43,863 nt of DNA. It comes from Phycisphaeraceae bacterium. GTDB lineage: Bacteria; Planctomycetota; Phycisphaerae; Phycisphaerales; Zrk34. The position numbers and the translations under genes were made by a program. Numbering within the stretch: position 1 is the first letter of the stretch; each line of letters starts with the position of its first letter. The stretch spans positions 1 to 43,863 of the forward strand of contig JANQJT010000342.1 of NCBI GenBank assembly GCA_028281485.1, written 5' to 3'. Positions 32,744 to 40,180 of this stretch are shown one piece after another. The notes under the pieces were generated by a model, which was not told the DNA's origin, made no database searches, and saw only the letters and a program-made list of their open reading frames with translations.

Positions 32744-35463
32744 TCCGGATCCCTCTCACCATGTCGTGTCTGGTCTGCTTGTGTGTTGTTGTGGTCGCGA
32801 ACGACGCGCTCGGGCAGCACGACGCCCCGACGCTCGCTCGTTACGCGATCGACGGCCACCACAACCGTGTCGCCCAGATCATCAACGCCTGCCCGGCCGA
32901 TCCCGACAAGGCCTTCAAGCTGCGCGACGCCCTCATCGATGGCTACCTCACCGAGCTGCGCGGCGATCGCGAGCGTTGGGAGAGAGGGGCCGGCTGGGTC
33001 ATCGCGCTGCACAACAAGACCGTCACGGCGCCGCAGAACCTGGTCGATTGGCGTCGGTCGATGTGGCAGACCGACCTGGCGCAGCAGCTCCTGTTCCGCG
33101 CCATGCCGCAGCGCCACATGGCCGGCGACTTCATCCTGTTGGGCTGTCCCTCACCGGGCCAGCGCTCCGCAGCGGACCTGCTGACCACGCGGCTCTGGGG
33201 ATACCTTGACGAGGCCGAGGCCGAGCACCAGCGCGTGCGCAACACACTGAGCAAGCGACCGGACTACCAGACGGAATATGTCGAGACGGGCCGCGTGAAT
33301 CGCATGCGCGATCACCTGACCGTGCACGTGCCTTACTACCGCGCGTGGACGGCGCTGCTGCTCAGCACGCAGGCCGACGATGGGCCCTACTTCAAGAAAT
33401 ACCGCGATGCCGAGACCCGTCGCGCAGCCCTGCTCCGGCGCGCCGCGATGGACGCCGCCGCCGTCGCCAAGAACCAAAAGGGCTTCGACACCGAGGCCCG
33501 CGCGCGCCTGCACCTGCTCACCGCCATGATCGCCGTCGCACGCGGCGATCAGGACACCGCACGCCGCCAGCTCGCCGCGGCAGACAATGCCGAGGGCGTC
33601 TCGGATTACACACGCATGCAGGTCAGGCTGGCCCGGGCGCAATCCCTGACCGCCTCCGGCCGATACACCGCCGCCGCCGCCGTGCTCGACAGCCTCGACC
33701 GACAGCTCTTTGTCCGGTCCAGCCCCTTCCACATGGTGCTGGTTGCCGATCAGCGCTTCGCCATGCTGTGTCGCCGGGCCTTGGCCCAGCAAGACCCCGC
33801 GCAGCAGGACTCGCTGCTCGCCGAAGCGTTCGATGTGTACGAGAAATTGTTGGTACGCTCAGCGATGAAGCCGTGGCGCGAGCCCTTTGAACAGTTCGTC
33901 CGTCAGCGTTACACCTCGCAAATCCCCAAGGGCGTGACACACGATCAGCTCCCGCCGATCGTGCGGCTAGCGCTGATCAAAGACGCGTACCGCCGGGCCA
34001 TGGCGCTGGACGAGACCGGCGACGCATCCGAATCTAAACCGCTGTACGAGTCGGCCGTCGAGATGTCGCGCGACCTGTTGGCCGAGACGCGCTTGTCCGA
34101 AGAGGACCACGCCGAGGCAGGTTACATGCTCGGCCTGTCTCTCCTGCAACTCGGGCGCCTCGATGAAGCCGGCCCGACGCTGCTCGATGTCGCCGAGCGC
34201 TATCCCAAGCTCCAACGCGGCGAGCAGGCGATGGTCGTCGTCTACCTCCGCATCGCTCGACCCGCCTTCCGAGACAACCCCGACGATCAGGCAACCAGTC
34301 GTTTCTACGAGCAGACCCTGCGGCTGATGCTCACCAGCTACCCGCTCATCGAACAATCCTCCGCCGCACGATACGAACTGCCCGTTTACCTCCACCATCA
34401 GCGCCGCTACGCCGAGGCATACAAGGCCTACGGCCGTGTTCCCGACGAGCACCCCGCTTTTGCTGAATCGATCTACGAGAAGATGAAGTGTGCCCACGCG
34501 ATCTGGGTCGATGCGCGCAGCGTGAAAACGGCGCGAGACACGATCACCGCCAGCGAGGAGTACCTCACCGAGGCGCAGCGCGTGATGGCCACGGGTCGCG
34601 CCAAGCCGCAGCGCGTCGAGCGGCTCACGCGCTATTCGGTCGGCGCCCTGCTCACGCGCGCGGGCGTGGTGCTGCAACAGTTCGACGCGATCGATCAGGC
34701 CGAGCGCGCCGTCGATCAGGTCGCCCAGGTGGTAGGAGACAACAGCGAGTGGCAGAGCCGCATCCTCTCATTGCGTATCACGATCGCCGAGAAGCGGGGT
34801 GACTACGCTGCCGCCGCGAAGGCCGTTGACGCTCTACACCGCCTGGACCCCGAGCTCGGTGGCGGCATGGCGGCGTCGCTGCTGCGAACGCTGGACGACC
34901 ACGCCAAACGCCGCGCCGAGAACCGAGCTGGCCTCCAAGAACTCAGCAGCCTCGCCGACGCGGCCTGCGCACTGGCCGACCGTGCCGCGCTGCCCTGGGC
35001 GAACAAACAAGCATCACTGCCCACGACACAAAAGATGTTGCTCGCGCAGGTTCCCGCAGACTGTCTCTACCGCGCCGCACGATACGATCGGGCGTTGCAA
35101 CGCTACGAGGCGATCGAGAAACAATTCCCCACGATCGCCGGCCGAAGCCTGTCGATCATCGAATCCGCCGCCGAGTGTCGCTACCACCTCAAGCAATACG
35201 AACCCGCCCGGGCCGGCTACGAGAAGATCATCCGCAACGCCCAGACACAGCAACGCTACGACCGACACTACTGGCTCGCCCAACTCCGCTGCTACCAGAT
35301 GTGGGACGCACGCCTGGCCGGCTCGACCGACCCACGACTCGGACGATCCATCGATGTTCTCCTGGAGATCAGCGGACAGCGCGGCCTGACCGATGATTTC
35401 CGCTCACGCCTCGTCGTGTTGCGTGACAAACACCTGTCCGCATCAAGCCGGGCCGTGCCGTAA
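32740..35463 (+). CDS. Large exported TPR-type repeat protein
   Basis: 907 residues from a GTG start overlapping the ExbD2 stop. A signal peptide (about 1-26, MSCLVCLCVVVVANDALG then Q) sends it across the inner membrane. The mature part is almost entirely helical with degenerate TPR-like units, for example MLGLSLLQLGRLDEAGPTLL (about 464-483), RYAEAYKAYGRVPDEHPAF (about 557-575) and RYDRALQRYEAIEKQFPTI (about 784-802). It ends the VWA-ExbB-ExbD-ExbD operon and is the likely periplasmic partner or scaffold of the motor. Function unknown; similar repeat proteins accompany ExbBD genes in TolA/YbgF-type systems (YbgF is also TPR). Confidence 0.88.
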   Translation: MIRIPLTMSCLVCLCVVVVANDALGQHDAPTLARYAIDGHHNRVAQIINACPADPDKAFKLRDALIDGYLTELRGDRERWERGAGWVIALHNKTVTAPQNLVDWRRSMWQTDLAQQLLFRAMPQRHMAGDFILLGCPSPGQRSAADLLTTRLWGYLDEAEAEHQRVRNTLSKRPDYQTEYVETGRVNRMRDHLTVHVPYYRAWTALLLSTQADDGPYFKKYRDAETRRAALLRRAAMDAAAVAKNQKGFDTEARARLHLLTAMIAVARGDQDTARRQLAAADNAEGVSDYTRMQVRLARAQSLTASGRYTAAAAVLDSLDRQLFVRSSPFHMVLVADQRFAMLCRRALAQQDPAQQDSLLAEAFDVYEKLLVRSAMKPWREPFEQFVRQRYTSQIPKGVTHDQLPPIVRLALIKDAYRRAMALDETGDASESKPLYESAVEMSRDLLAETRLSEEDHAEAGYMLGLSLLQLGRLDEAGPTLLDVAERYPKLQRGEQAMVVVYLRIARPAFRDNPDDQATSRFYEQTLRLMLTSYPLIEQSSAARYELPVYLHHQRRYAEAYKAYGRVPDEHPAFAESIYEKMKCAHAIWVDARSVKTARDTITASEEYLTEAQRVMATGRAKPQRVERLTRYSVGALLTRAGVVLQQFDAIDQAERAVDQVAQVVGDNSEWQSRILSLRITIAEKRGDYAAAAKAVDALHRLDPELGGGMAASLLRTLDDHAKRRAENRAGLQELSSLADAACALADRAALPWANKQASLPTTQKMLLAQVPADCLYRAARYDRALQRYEAIEKQFPTIAGRSLSIIESAAECRYHLKQYEPARAGYEKIIRNAQTQQRYDRHYWLAQLRCYQMWDARLAGSTDPRLGRSIDVLLEISGQRGLTDDFRSRLVVLRDKHLSASSRAVP

Positions 35464-35469
35464 CCGGTG
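35462..35469 (+). repeat. Direct repeat, left copy (possible island boundary)
   Basis: AACCGGTG overlaps the stop of the preceding repeat-protein gene. The same 8 bases recur at 37089-37096, beyond the UDG-like and recombinase genes. It could be a target-site duplication, but an 8-bp match can arise by chance. Confidence 0.25.
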
Positions 35470-35533
35470 TGACTTGCCTCGATCGCGCGAACCCGGCATA
35501 CTCCTTGGCCGTGTCCGCCATGCTTGGGTATGA

Positions 35534-36220
35534 GTGTGTATGTATGGATCACCCGACAAAATCGCGGAGCTTCAAGCACTCGCCACCGTTCGTCAGAAAG
35601 AGGCATGGCCGGGCTACTACAACATCGCCGACTTCCACGGCGGTATCTATGAGAGTCTGCACGTCTCACCCTATACGCGGGGTGCGGGGAACTGCGACTC
35701 GCCCATCTTCTTGCTCTTACAGGACTGGTGTTCGGAGGACGACATAAAGGGATTCAACGAAGAGGATAGAGCAGAAGTGGTGCGGCTTGGTCGAGCATCA
35801 AAGAAGGCCACAAATCCAATTCTGATTGACCTCGTGCATATTCACCTGAAGATGGACATTAACGAGTGCTATGCCACCAATCTTTTTCCATTCATCAAGA
35901 CTGGGGGGACTTCAAACAATGTCCCCCCCAAAGACTTACGAGATGCAGCGAAGGTGTTTGCCATTCCGCAGATCAAGGTGGTCAAACCCAAGCACGTGAT
36001 ATGTCTGGGGGCCATAGTCTTCAAATCCATTAGGCAAGCCTTGGGACTTCCATCGACACTTACTCTGGGCTCGCAGGTCGGCAAATGGTTTGATTGGGAT
36101 GGTGTCCGCATTTGGTCTCAGGCTCACCCGGCCAGGCGTCCCCAAAAGGGCCGAAGCAGTTGGGATCTGCAGAATAAAGCTTGGTTAGAAATGGTCGAAT
36201 CGGTTGATTTCAGGATCTGA
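35534..36220 (+). CDS. Uracil-DNA-glycosylase-superfamily protein
   Basis: 228 residues from GTG 35534; ATG 35540 is an equally possible start, and no ribosome binding site is seen. The fold pattern of UDGs is recognisable: a first strand FLLLQDWCSEDD in place of the active-site loop, TNLFPFIK in the middle, a strand-helix KPKHVICLGAIVFKSIRQALG, and the late loop AHPARRP equivalent to the HP(S/A) motif B. The catalytic residue of motif A is not obvious, so the family and activity are uncertain. Base composition and codon use are visibly more AT-rich than in neighbours, suggesting transfer. It lies beside a serine recombinase and nfo (AP endonuclease). Confidence 0.75.
   Translation: MCMYGSPDKIAELQALATVRQKEAWPGYYNIADFHGGIYESLHVSPYTRGAGNCDSPIFLLLQDWCSEDDIKGFNEEDRAEVVRLGRASKKATNPILIDLVHIHLKMDINECYATNLFPFIKTGGTSNNVPPKDLRDAAKVFAIPQIKVVKPKHVICLGAIVFKSIRQALGLPSTLTLGSQVGKWFDWDGVRIWSQAHPARRPQKGRSSWDLQNKAWLEMVESVDFRI
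35903..35928 (+). repeat. G6/C6 hairpin inside the UDG-like gene
   Basis: GGGGGGAC (35903-35910) and GTCCCCCC (35921-35928) form an 8-bp GC stem with a 10-nt loop within the coding sequence (encoding TGGTSNNVPP). It is strong for an intragenic structure. Confidence 0.5.
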
Positions 36221-36226
36221 TCCTGA
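36210..36226. repeat. 17-bp palindrome across stop codon of UDG-like gene
   Basis: TCAGGATC-T-GATCCTGA is a perfect palindrome with a single central base, spanning the TGA stop (36218-36220). It lies about 90 bp from the end of the convergent recombinase gene. It could be a terminator stem without a T-run or a protein site. The rest of the 98-bp spacer shows nothing else clear. Confidence 0.4.
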
Positions 36227-36318
36227 GGATGTAGTGGGGCTGCAAGAGCAGACTGTAGGTGCTGGTTGCCTATAACGGTTAGGCTGTGGGCGTCACACCG
36301 TACCGTGTACGTTTCGCC

Positions 36319-37038
36319 CTACGTTTCATGGGGTGAATCGCCTTCGCCCGGTGGGCGGTATGGCAAAAACGCCGCACCCCATCGCCGGATGTTTTTTTCA
36401 TCAGTTTTTAGAGCCCTCGCAATGGCACGGTTGCTCATCTTCACATATCGCATCCAGCGGACCTTCGGTATCGAGCGAAGGCGAAATTCTTTCTTGTAGC
36501 CGGGTCGCTTCTTCGCCTGGCGGCCGCCGGGCTTGCCCTTTCGTCGTTGGCCGCGTTTGGATTGATGAGCACGTTCTTCCTGCCACGTCGCGTCGGGATC
36601 GAGTTGTGTCACCAAAGGCACGTCGCCACACACCCACCGCAGGTCACGCAGGCCGAGGGTGGTGGGCATGAGATGGGGTCGGAGCTTCGGGTGATATCGA
36701 GGGTGGCGGATGAAGCGGCTCGTTGATTCGGCGAGTAAGACGGCACCATTCTCAGCCGCCATGTTCGTCGCCCGGAACAACTCGGCTTCAGCTTTATCGA
36801 CCCTGCCCGCGTAGGTCATAACGGCGATGATGATACCACCGCGTTCTGCGACCGCAGCACGAAGTTCAGCCTCCTGATCGGCATTGTTGCCGTTGGCGTT
36901 CTGGAGTCCGCTCGAAACGCGGCACCAGAGCACCACTGGGGTGCCGGGACGGATGGTTTCGATGTTGTTGATGTACGTGCTCGGGCGGTCGTGCCTTCGT
37001 TGCCGCCTCGGCCTGCGGATTTCGCGTCTTCGTTCCAT
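36319..37038 (-). CDS. Small serine recombinase (resolvase/invertase-like)
   Basis: 239 residues. After a very basic N-terminus (MERRREIRRPRRQRRHDRP) the resolvase domain starts at about residue 34: VVLWCRVSSGLQ, with the catalytic serine at S42 of the RVS(S) motif and ADQEAEL as the following helix. AESTSRFIRHP corresponds to the conserved dRlxR active-site arginine region. A basic linker (about 155-190, KRGQRRKGKPGGRQAKKRP) and a C-terminal HTH-like helix (MSNRAIARALKTDEKNIRRW) complete it. It is smaller than phage-type large recombinases and larger than classic resolvases. Symmetric DNA repeats lie just upstream. Recombination or transposition is inferred. Confidence 0.8.
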   Translation of the reverse strand: MERRREIRRPRRQRRHDRPSTYINNIETIRPGTPVVLWCRVSSGLQNANGNNADQEAELRAAVAERGGIIIAVMTYAGRVDKAEAELFRATNMAAENGAVLLAESTSRFIRHPRYHPKLRPHLMPTTLGLRDLRWVCGDVPLVTQLDPDATWQEERAHQSKRGQRRKGKPGGRQAKKRPGYKKEFRLRSIPKVRWMRYVKMSNRAIARALKTDEKNIRRWGAAFLPYRPPGEGDSPHET

Positions 37039-37060
37039 GGTCCCTCATGTCGGGTCGCAC

Positions 37061-37100
37061 CCCGCACCGGCTGGCTGAGGACGGAACCAACCGGTGCGGG
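37061..37100. repeat. Imperfect inverted repeat upstream of the recombinase gene
   Basis: CCCGCACCGGCTGG (37061-37074) and CCAACCGGTGCGGG (37087-37100) pair over 14 positions with one mismatch around a 12-nt loop. The repeat begins 23 bp upstream of the recombinase start codon, a fitting place for a recombination site, operator or attachment site. Confidence 0.55.
37089..37096 (+). repeat. Direct repeat, right copy (possible island boundary)
   Basis: Second AACCGGTG, identical to 35462-35469 and lying inside the right arm of the inverted repeat. Confidence 0.25.
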
Positions 37101-37110
37101 CATGCATTCA

Positions 37111-37127
37111 GCGGTTTGCAAATCCGC
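37111..37127. repeat. Near-palindrome GCGGTTTGCAAATCCGC
   Basis: TTTGCAAA is flanked by GCGG and CCGC with one bulged T. It resembles a tRNA anticodon arm with a GCA anticodon, but no acceptor, D or T arm surrounds it. It lies between the recombinase's inverted repeat and nfo. Confidence 0.3.
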
Positions 37128-37186
37128 CTATCCCTTTGCTGTTCATGTCGTTTCGTCTATTGGTTTCCTTAGGATCAACCTGCCCT

Positions 37187-37192
37187 TATCCT
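37187..37192 (+). promoter_or_regulatory. Candidate -10 of nfo (leaderless arrangement)
   Basis: TATCCT is followed by CTAGTG and then the nfo ATG (37199), so transcription would begin at the start codon. No ribosome binding site is present. Confidence 0.35.
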
Positions 37193-37198
37193 CTAGTG

Positions 37199-38053
37199 AT
37201 GTTTGGATCACACTTATCCATCGCGGGTGGTATGTACAACGCGTTGCTGGAAGCAGAGCGCCTGGAGATGGACTGCGTCCAGGTCTTCACCAAGAACCAG
37301 CGCCAATGGGCAGCGCCGCCGCTCAAAAAAGACGACATCGCCCTGTGGCACGAACACCGCCAGTCCACCGGCATCCAACACGTCGTCAGCCACGACTCCT
37401 ACCTCATCAACCTCGCCTCACCCAAGCGCGACGTGCGTGAGAAATCCATCAAGCTCTACATCGACGAGATCGAGCGCTGCGAGGTCCTCGACATCCCGCA
37501 CCTGGTCATGCACCCCGGCGCACACCTGGGCATTGGTGAAGAAAAGGGCCTGGACCGCATCGTCAAGGCGTTCGATCGCATACACCAAAAACTGCCGGAC
37601 TACCGCACCCTCACCTGCCTGGAGATCACCGCCGGCCAGGGCACCACGCTCGGCTACACCCTCGAACACCTGCAATTCATCATCGAGAACGTGGATGAGC
37701 CCGACCGCATGGCCGTGTGCATCGACACCGCCCACGCGCTGGCCGCGGGCTACGACTTGACCGGCGCTGCGGGCGCACGCGGCTTCCTCAAACAGATCGA
37801 CGCCACCATCGGCCGCGATCGCGTCAAGGTCTTGCACGTCAACGACAGCAAGGTCGAACGCGGCAAACGCGTCGATCGTCACGAACACATCGGCCACGGC
37901 TACGTCGATCGCGAAGCGTTCGCCGTCCTCTGCCGCGCCTTCAAGTCGATCCCCAAGATCCTCGAAACCCCCAAAGCCGAAGCGCCCGACGGCCGACCGT
38001 GGGACACGGTCAACATCGAGACGCTACAGGAACTGATGAAGACCAAGCGCTAA
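37199..38053 (+). CDS. nfo: Endonuclease IV (deoxyribonuclease IV, AP endonuclease)
   Basis: 284 residues. Nfo cleaves DNA 5' of abasic sites in base excision repair using three zinc ions. All metal-ligand motifs are visible: VSHDSYLINLAS, MHPGAH, CLEITAGQG, CIDTAHALAAGYD, LHVNDSK, DRHEHIGHG and ILETPK. The start MFGSHLSIAGG is the canonical N-terminus; an upstream in-frame ATG at 37094 would add 35 unrelated residues. It ends 2 nt before the stop of the convergent gene. Its neighbour two genes upstream is a UDG-like protein, a functional match in base excision repair. Confidence 0.97.
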   Translation: MFGSHLSIAGGMYNALLEAERLEMDCVQVFTKNQRQWAAPPLKKDDIALWHEHRQSTGIQHVVSHDSYLINLASPKRDVREKSIKLYIDEIERCEVLDIPHLVMHPGAHLGIGEEKGLDRIVKAFDRIHQKLPDYRTLTCLEITAGQGTTLGYTLEHLQFIIENVDEPDRMAVCIDTAHALAAGYDLTGAAGARGFLKQIDATIGRDRVKVLHVNDSKVERGKRVDRHEHIGHGYVDREAFAVLCRAFKSIPKILETPKAEAPDGRPWDTVNIETLQELMKTKR

Positions 38054-38055
38054 GC

Positions 38056-38484
38056 CTATTGCCGCTGCGGAATCCACCGCTCCCGAATCCCCGCGAACAT
38101 CGCGTCCCACTCCGCCAGCTGCCGCTCATCGAGGATCGCCCGGATGTCCCGGTCGATGTTGTCCAGCAACACGTTCGCACCCCACGTCACCCCGCGCTCC
38201 ACCTGTTTGTATTGATCGATTCGGTTCTCGAAGACCTTGTACACAAGGTCCGATTGCTCGTCGGTCAGGCTCAGCCTTTCCTGGAGCAGCTGCGTGATCG
38301 GCTCGGGCAGCCGTTCGGGCTGGTGAACGTACTGGTTCACGCGATCGATGATGATCTGTTTGGCGGTCAGTGCGCCGGCAATGAAGCTCACCGCGGTTGC
38401 GGTGAGCAACACGACGGACCAGAGCACGTTGCCGCGTGAGAATATCCGCGGCCCGGGTGGAGGGGTGTCATTCATGGGCACCAT
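38056..38484 (-). CDS. Small membrane-anchored protein, Spy/CpxP-like in its helical part
   Basis: 142 residues. A short Pro-rich N-terminus precedes one hydrophobic helix (about 22-44, LWSVVLLTATAVSFIAGAL). The rest is helical and charged, with LSLTDEQSDLVYKVFENR and LDERQLAEWDAMFAGIRERW, reminiscent of the LTxxQ helical repeats of Spy/CpxP periplasmic proteins and of heavy-metal-resistance proteins. The function is unknown. ATG 38484 (GGAG eight nt upstream) is chosen; ATG 38475 is possible. It is divergent from the CPBP gene. Confidence 0.82.
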   Translation of the reverse strand: MVPMNDTPPPGPRIFSRGNVLWSVVLLTATAVSFIAGALTAKQIIIDRVNQYVHQPERLPEPITQLLQERLSLTDEQSDLVYKVFENRIDQYKQVERGVTWGANVLLDNIDRDIRAILDERQLAEWDAMFAGIRERWIPQRQ

Positions 38485-38535
38485 GATAGACACTCCCCGG
38501 TGCGTTCTGTTGTAAGAAAAGGTAAGGTGAAGCAC

Positions 38536-39240
38536 ATGAATCTGACCGCAGGGGAAAACCGGGGTCGATCCGCCTTGGCGCTGGCGCTGCTGGTGCCCGT
38601 CGCGTCGATCGGGGCGTGGTGTTACTTCTTTGCCGCACCCGGCGAGGCGTGGTCGATGGCCGCGTACTGGGCCGCGAAGGCCTGGCTGTGGGTCCTGCCT
38701 GTTGTTTGGCTGGTGTGGTTGGAACGCACGCGGCCGCGCATCCCGAAGCTAAAACGTGAAGGTATGGCCGCGGGGGTGGTCACGGGCGTGGCGATCTGCG
38801 CCGTCATCTTGGGCGCCTACTACGGCCTGGCGGTAGACTGGATCGAAGACAAACAGCCCGTCGCCGACACGATCACGCAGCGCCTCAGCTCCCCGCTGGT
38901 GTTCTGGGGCTTTGGCGGATTCGTCATCCTGCTCAACAGCCTGCTGGAAGAATACGTCTGGCGATGGTTTGTCACGACGCGCTGCGAGGCGTTGCTGCGT
39001 TGGCGCTGGCCGGCCGTGTTTTTGGCCGCCGCCTGTTTTACCGCGCATCACGTGCTCGCACTCGACGCCTACTTCGAGTTGCGCATCGTCGTGCTCGGTT
39101 CGCTGGGCGTGTTCATCGGTGGCGTGACGTGGTCCTGGCTGTACGCGCGTTACCGCAACATCTACGCCGCCTACGTCAGCCACATCTTCGCCGACATCGC
39201 CATCTTCATCATCGGTCACGACCTGGCGTTCGGCTGGTGA
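38536..39240 (+). CDS. CPBP family intramembrane metalloprotease
   Basis: 234 residues with about seven hydrophobic helices. The three CPBP/Abi motifs are present: EE in LLEEYVWRWF (motif 1, EExxxR), H in CFTAHHVLAL (motif 2) and HxxxD in YVSHIFADIAIF (motif 3). They would bind zinc for intramembrane proteolysis as in Rce1. AAGGTG six nt before ATG 38536 supports this start over the open extension to 38500. It is divergent from the small Spy-like protein. The substrate is unknown; bacterial CPBP proteins often process or protect against peptides. Confidence 0.9.
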   Translation: MNLTAGENRGRSALALALLVPVASIGAWCYFFAAPGEAWSMAAYWAAKAWLWVLPVVWLVWLERTRPRIPKLKREGMAAGVVTGVAICAVILGAYYGLAVDWIEDKQPVADTITQRLSSPLVFWGFGGFVILLNSLLEEYVWRWFVTTRCEALLRWRWPAVFLAAACFTAHHVLALDAYFELRIVVLGSLGVFIGGVTWSWLYARYRNIYAAYVSHIFADIAIFIIGHDLAFGW

Positions 39241-39244
39241 TCCC

Positions 39245-39272
39245 AAAGAAAAACCCGCCACAGTGGGCGGGT
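39245..39272 (-). terminator. Intrinsic terminator of the PEP-CTERM-like gene
   Basis: In the minus direction ACCCGCC, a 6-nt loop and GGCGGGT form a 7-bp stem followed by TTTTTCTTT. It lies 26 bp after the stop at 39299. The same stem is next to the CPBP stop (39240) but without a good T-run on that side. Confidence 0.8.
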
Positions 39273-39298
39273 CTGTAGAGAGTCGCGTTGTGTGTCGC

Positions 39299-40180
39299 TT
39301 AGACGTTCTCGACGGTTTGCGGGCGGCGACGCACGCCGTAGCCCACACCCAGCACCGACAGCATCATCATGCCGGTCCACATCCCGCGGGGCATCGGCAC
39401 GACCGGCGGAGGCGGCACCGGTGTGGTGTACACCAGGTTGTCGACCGCACCCGATCCGCCCAAGCCGATCTCGACACGCGAGAAGCCGCTGATCACACCG
39501 TCGAGCCCGAGGCTCGCCAGCGTGAACGGGACCACGCGGTTGGCGGAGTTGTTACCGAACTGGATCGAAGAATCGTAGTAGGGCGACGAGTTGTCGATCA
39601 GCTCGTTGAAGCCGACCACCGCCAAAGGCGTCGCGCTGGAGTCCGTGAAGAACGAAGCAAAGAAGCCGGTGGGATTCGGGTTGCTCGGTTCCCAGATTTC
39701 AGCCGGCCCTTCGACGTCGATCAGGTCGAAACCGAACGAATCGATCGGCGTGCCGAAATCGAAGATCAGCTTGCCCGCCGGACGCGACCCCTCGTCGTCC
39801 GGGTTGGGCACGATGTCGCCGGGGCTGAACGAGGTTCCGGATTCCTCGATGTAAAGCATGCGACCCAGCTGAACGTTGTCGGCGTCGACCGCCAGGTTTC
39901 CGCCGTTCCAGGGCGGACCGATCAGGTCACTGTCGGTGGTTGAACCGGTGAACCCGGAATCAAACAGCGCCGCGGTGTGCGGAGCGCCGGTGTAGTTAAT
40001 GACGTCAATGGAGAGCTCGAACGGCGCCACGTCCCACTGGTCGGCGACGACCAGGCCGTGCACGGTGGCCGTTGAATCCGGCAGTGTGTCGAAGGTCACG
40101 GTATGTGTCGCCGCATGAGTTTGTGACGCAACTAGGGCGATACCCGCCAGGGTCCATAGCGATTGTTTGATTCGGTTCAT
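39299..40180 (-). CDS. Secreted protein with PEP-CTERM-like sorting tail
   Basis: 293 residues. A signal peptide (MNRIKQSLWTLAGIALVASQTHA) is followed by a beta-rich domain (TVTFDTLPDSTATVHGLVV, AGKLIFDFGTPIDSFGFDLIDVE), which is common in planctomycete exosortase substrates. The C-terminal tail PPPPVVPMPRGMW, a hydrophobic helix (TGMMMLSVLGVGYGV) and RRR resemble a PEP-CTERM anchor, but with VPMP in place of the PEP triad. It may be a variant recognised by exosortase or a related enzyme. The start at 40180 is chosen for the signal peptide, with GGAAAG before it; the reading frame is open far upstream without sense. A terminator follows. Confidence 0.85.
   Translation of the reverse strand: MNRIKQSLWTLAGIALVASQTHAATHTVTFDTLPDSTATVHGLVVADQWDVAPFELSIDVINYTGAPHTAALFDSGFTGSTTDSDLIGPPWNGGNLAVDADNVQLGRMLYIEESGTSFSPGDIVPNPDDEGSRPAGKLIFDFGTPIDSFGFDLIDVEGPAEIWEPSNPNPTGFFASFFTDSSATPLAVVGFNELIDNSSPYYDSSIQFGNNSANRVVPFTLASLGLDGVISGFSRVEIGLGGSGAVDNLVYTTPVPPPPVVPMPRGMWTGMMMLSVLGVGYGVRRRPQTVENV

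Noticed and set aside
37106..37150. tRNA-Cys fragment
   Set aside because: Only an anticodon-arm-like stem-loop with GCA can be drawn; no acceptor stem, D arm or T arm with GGTTCRA surrounds it.
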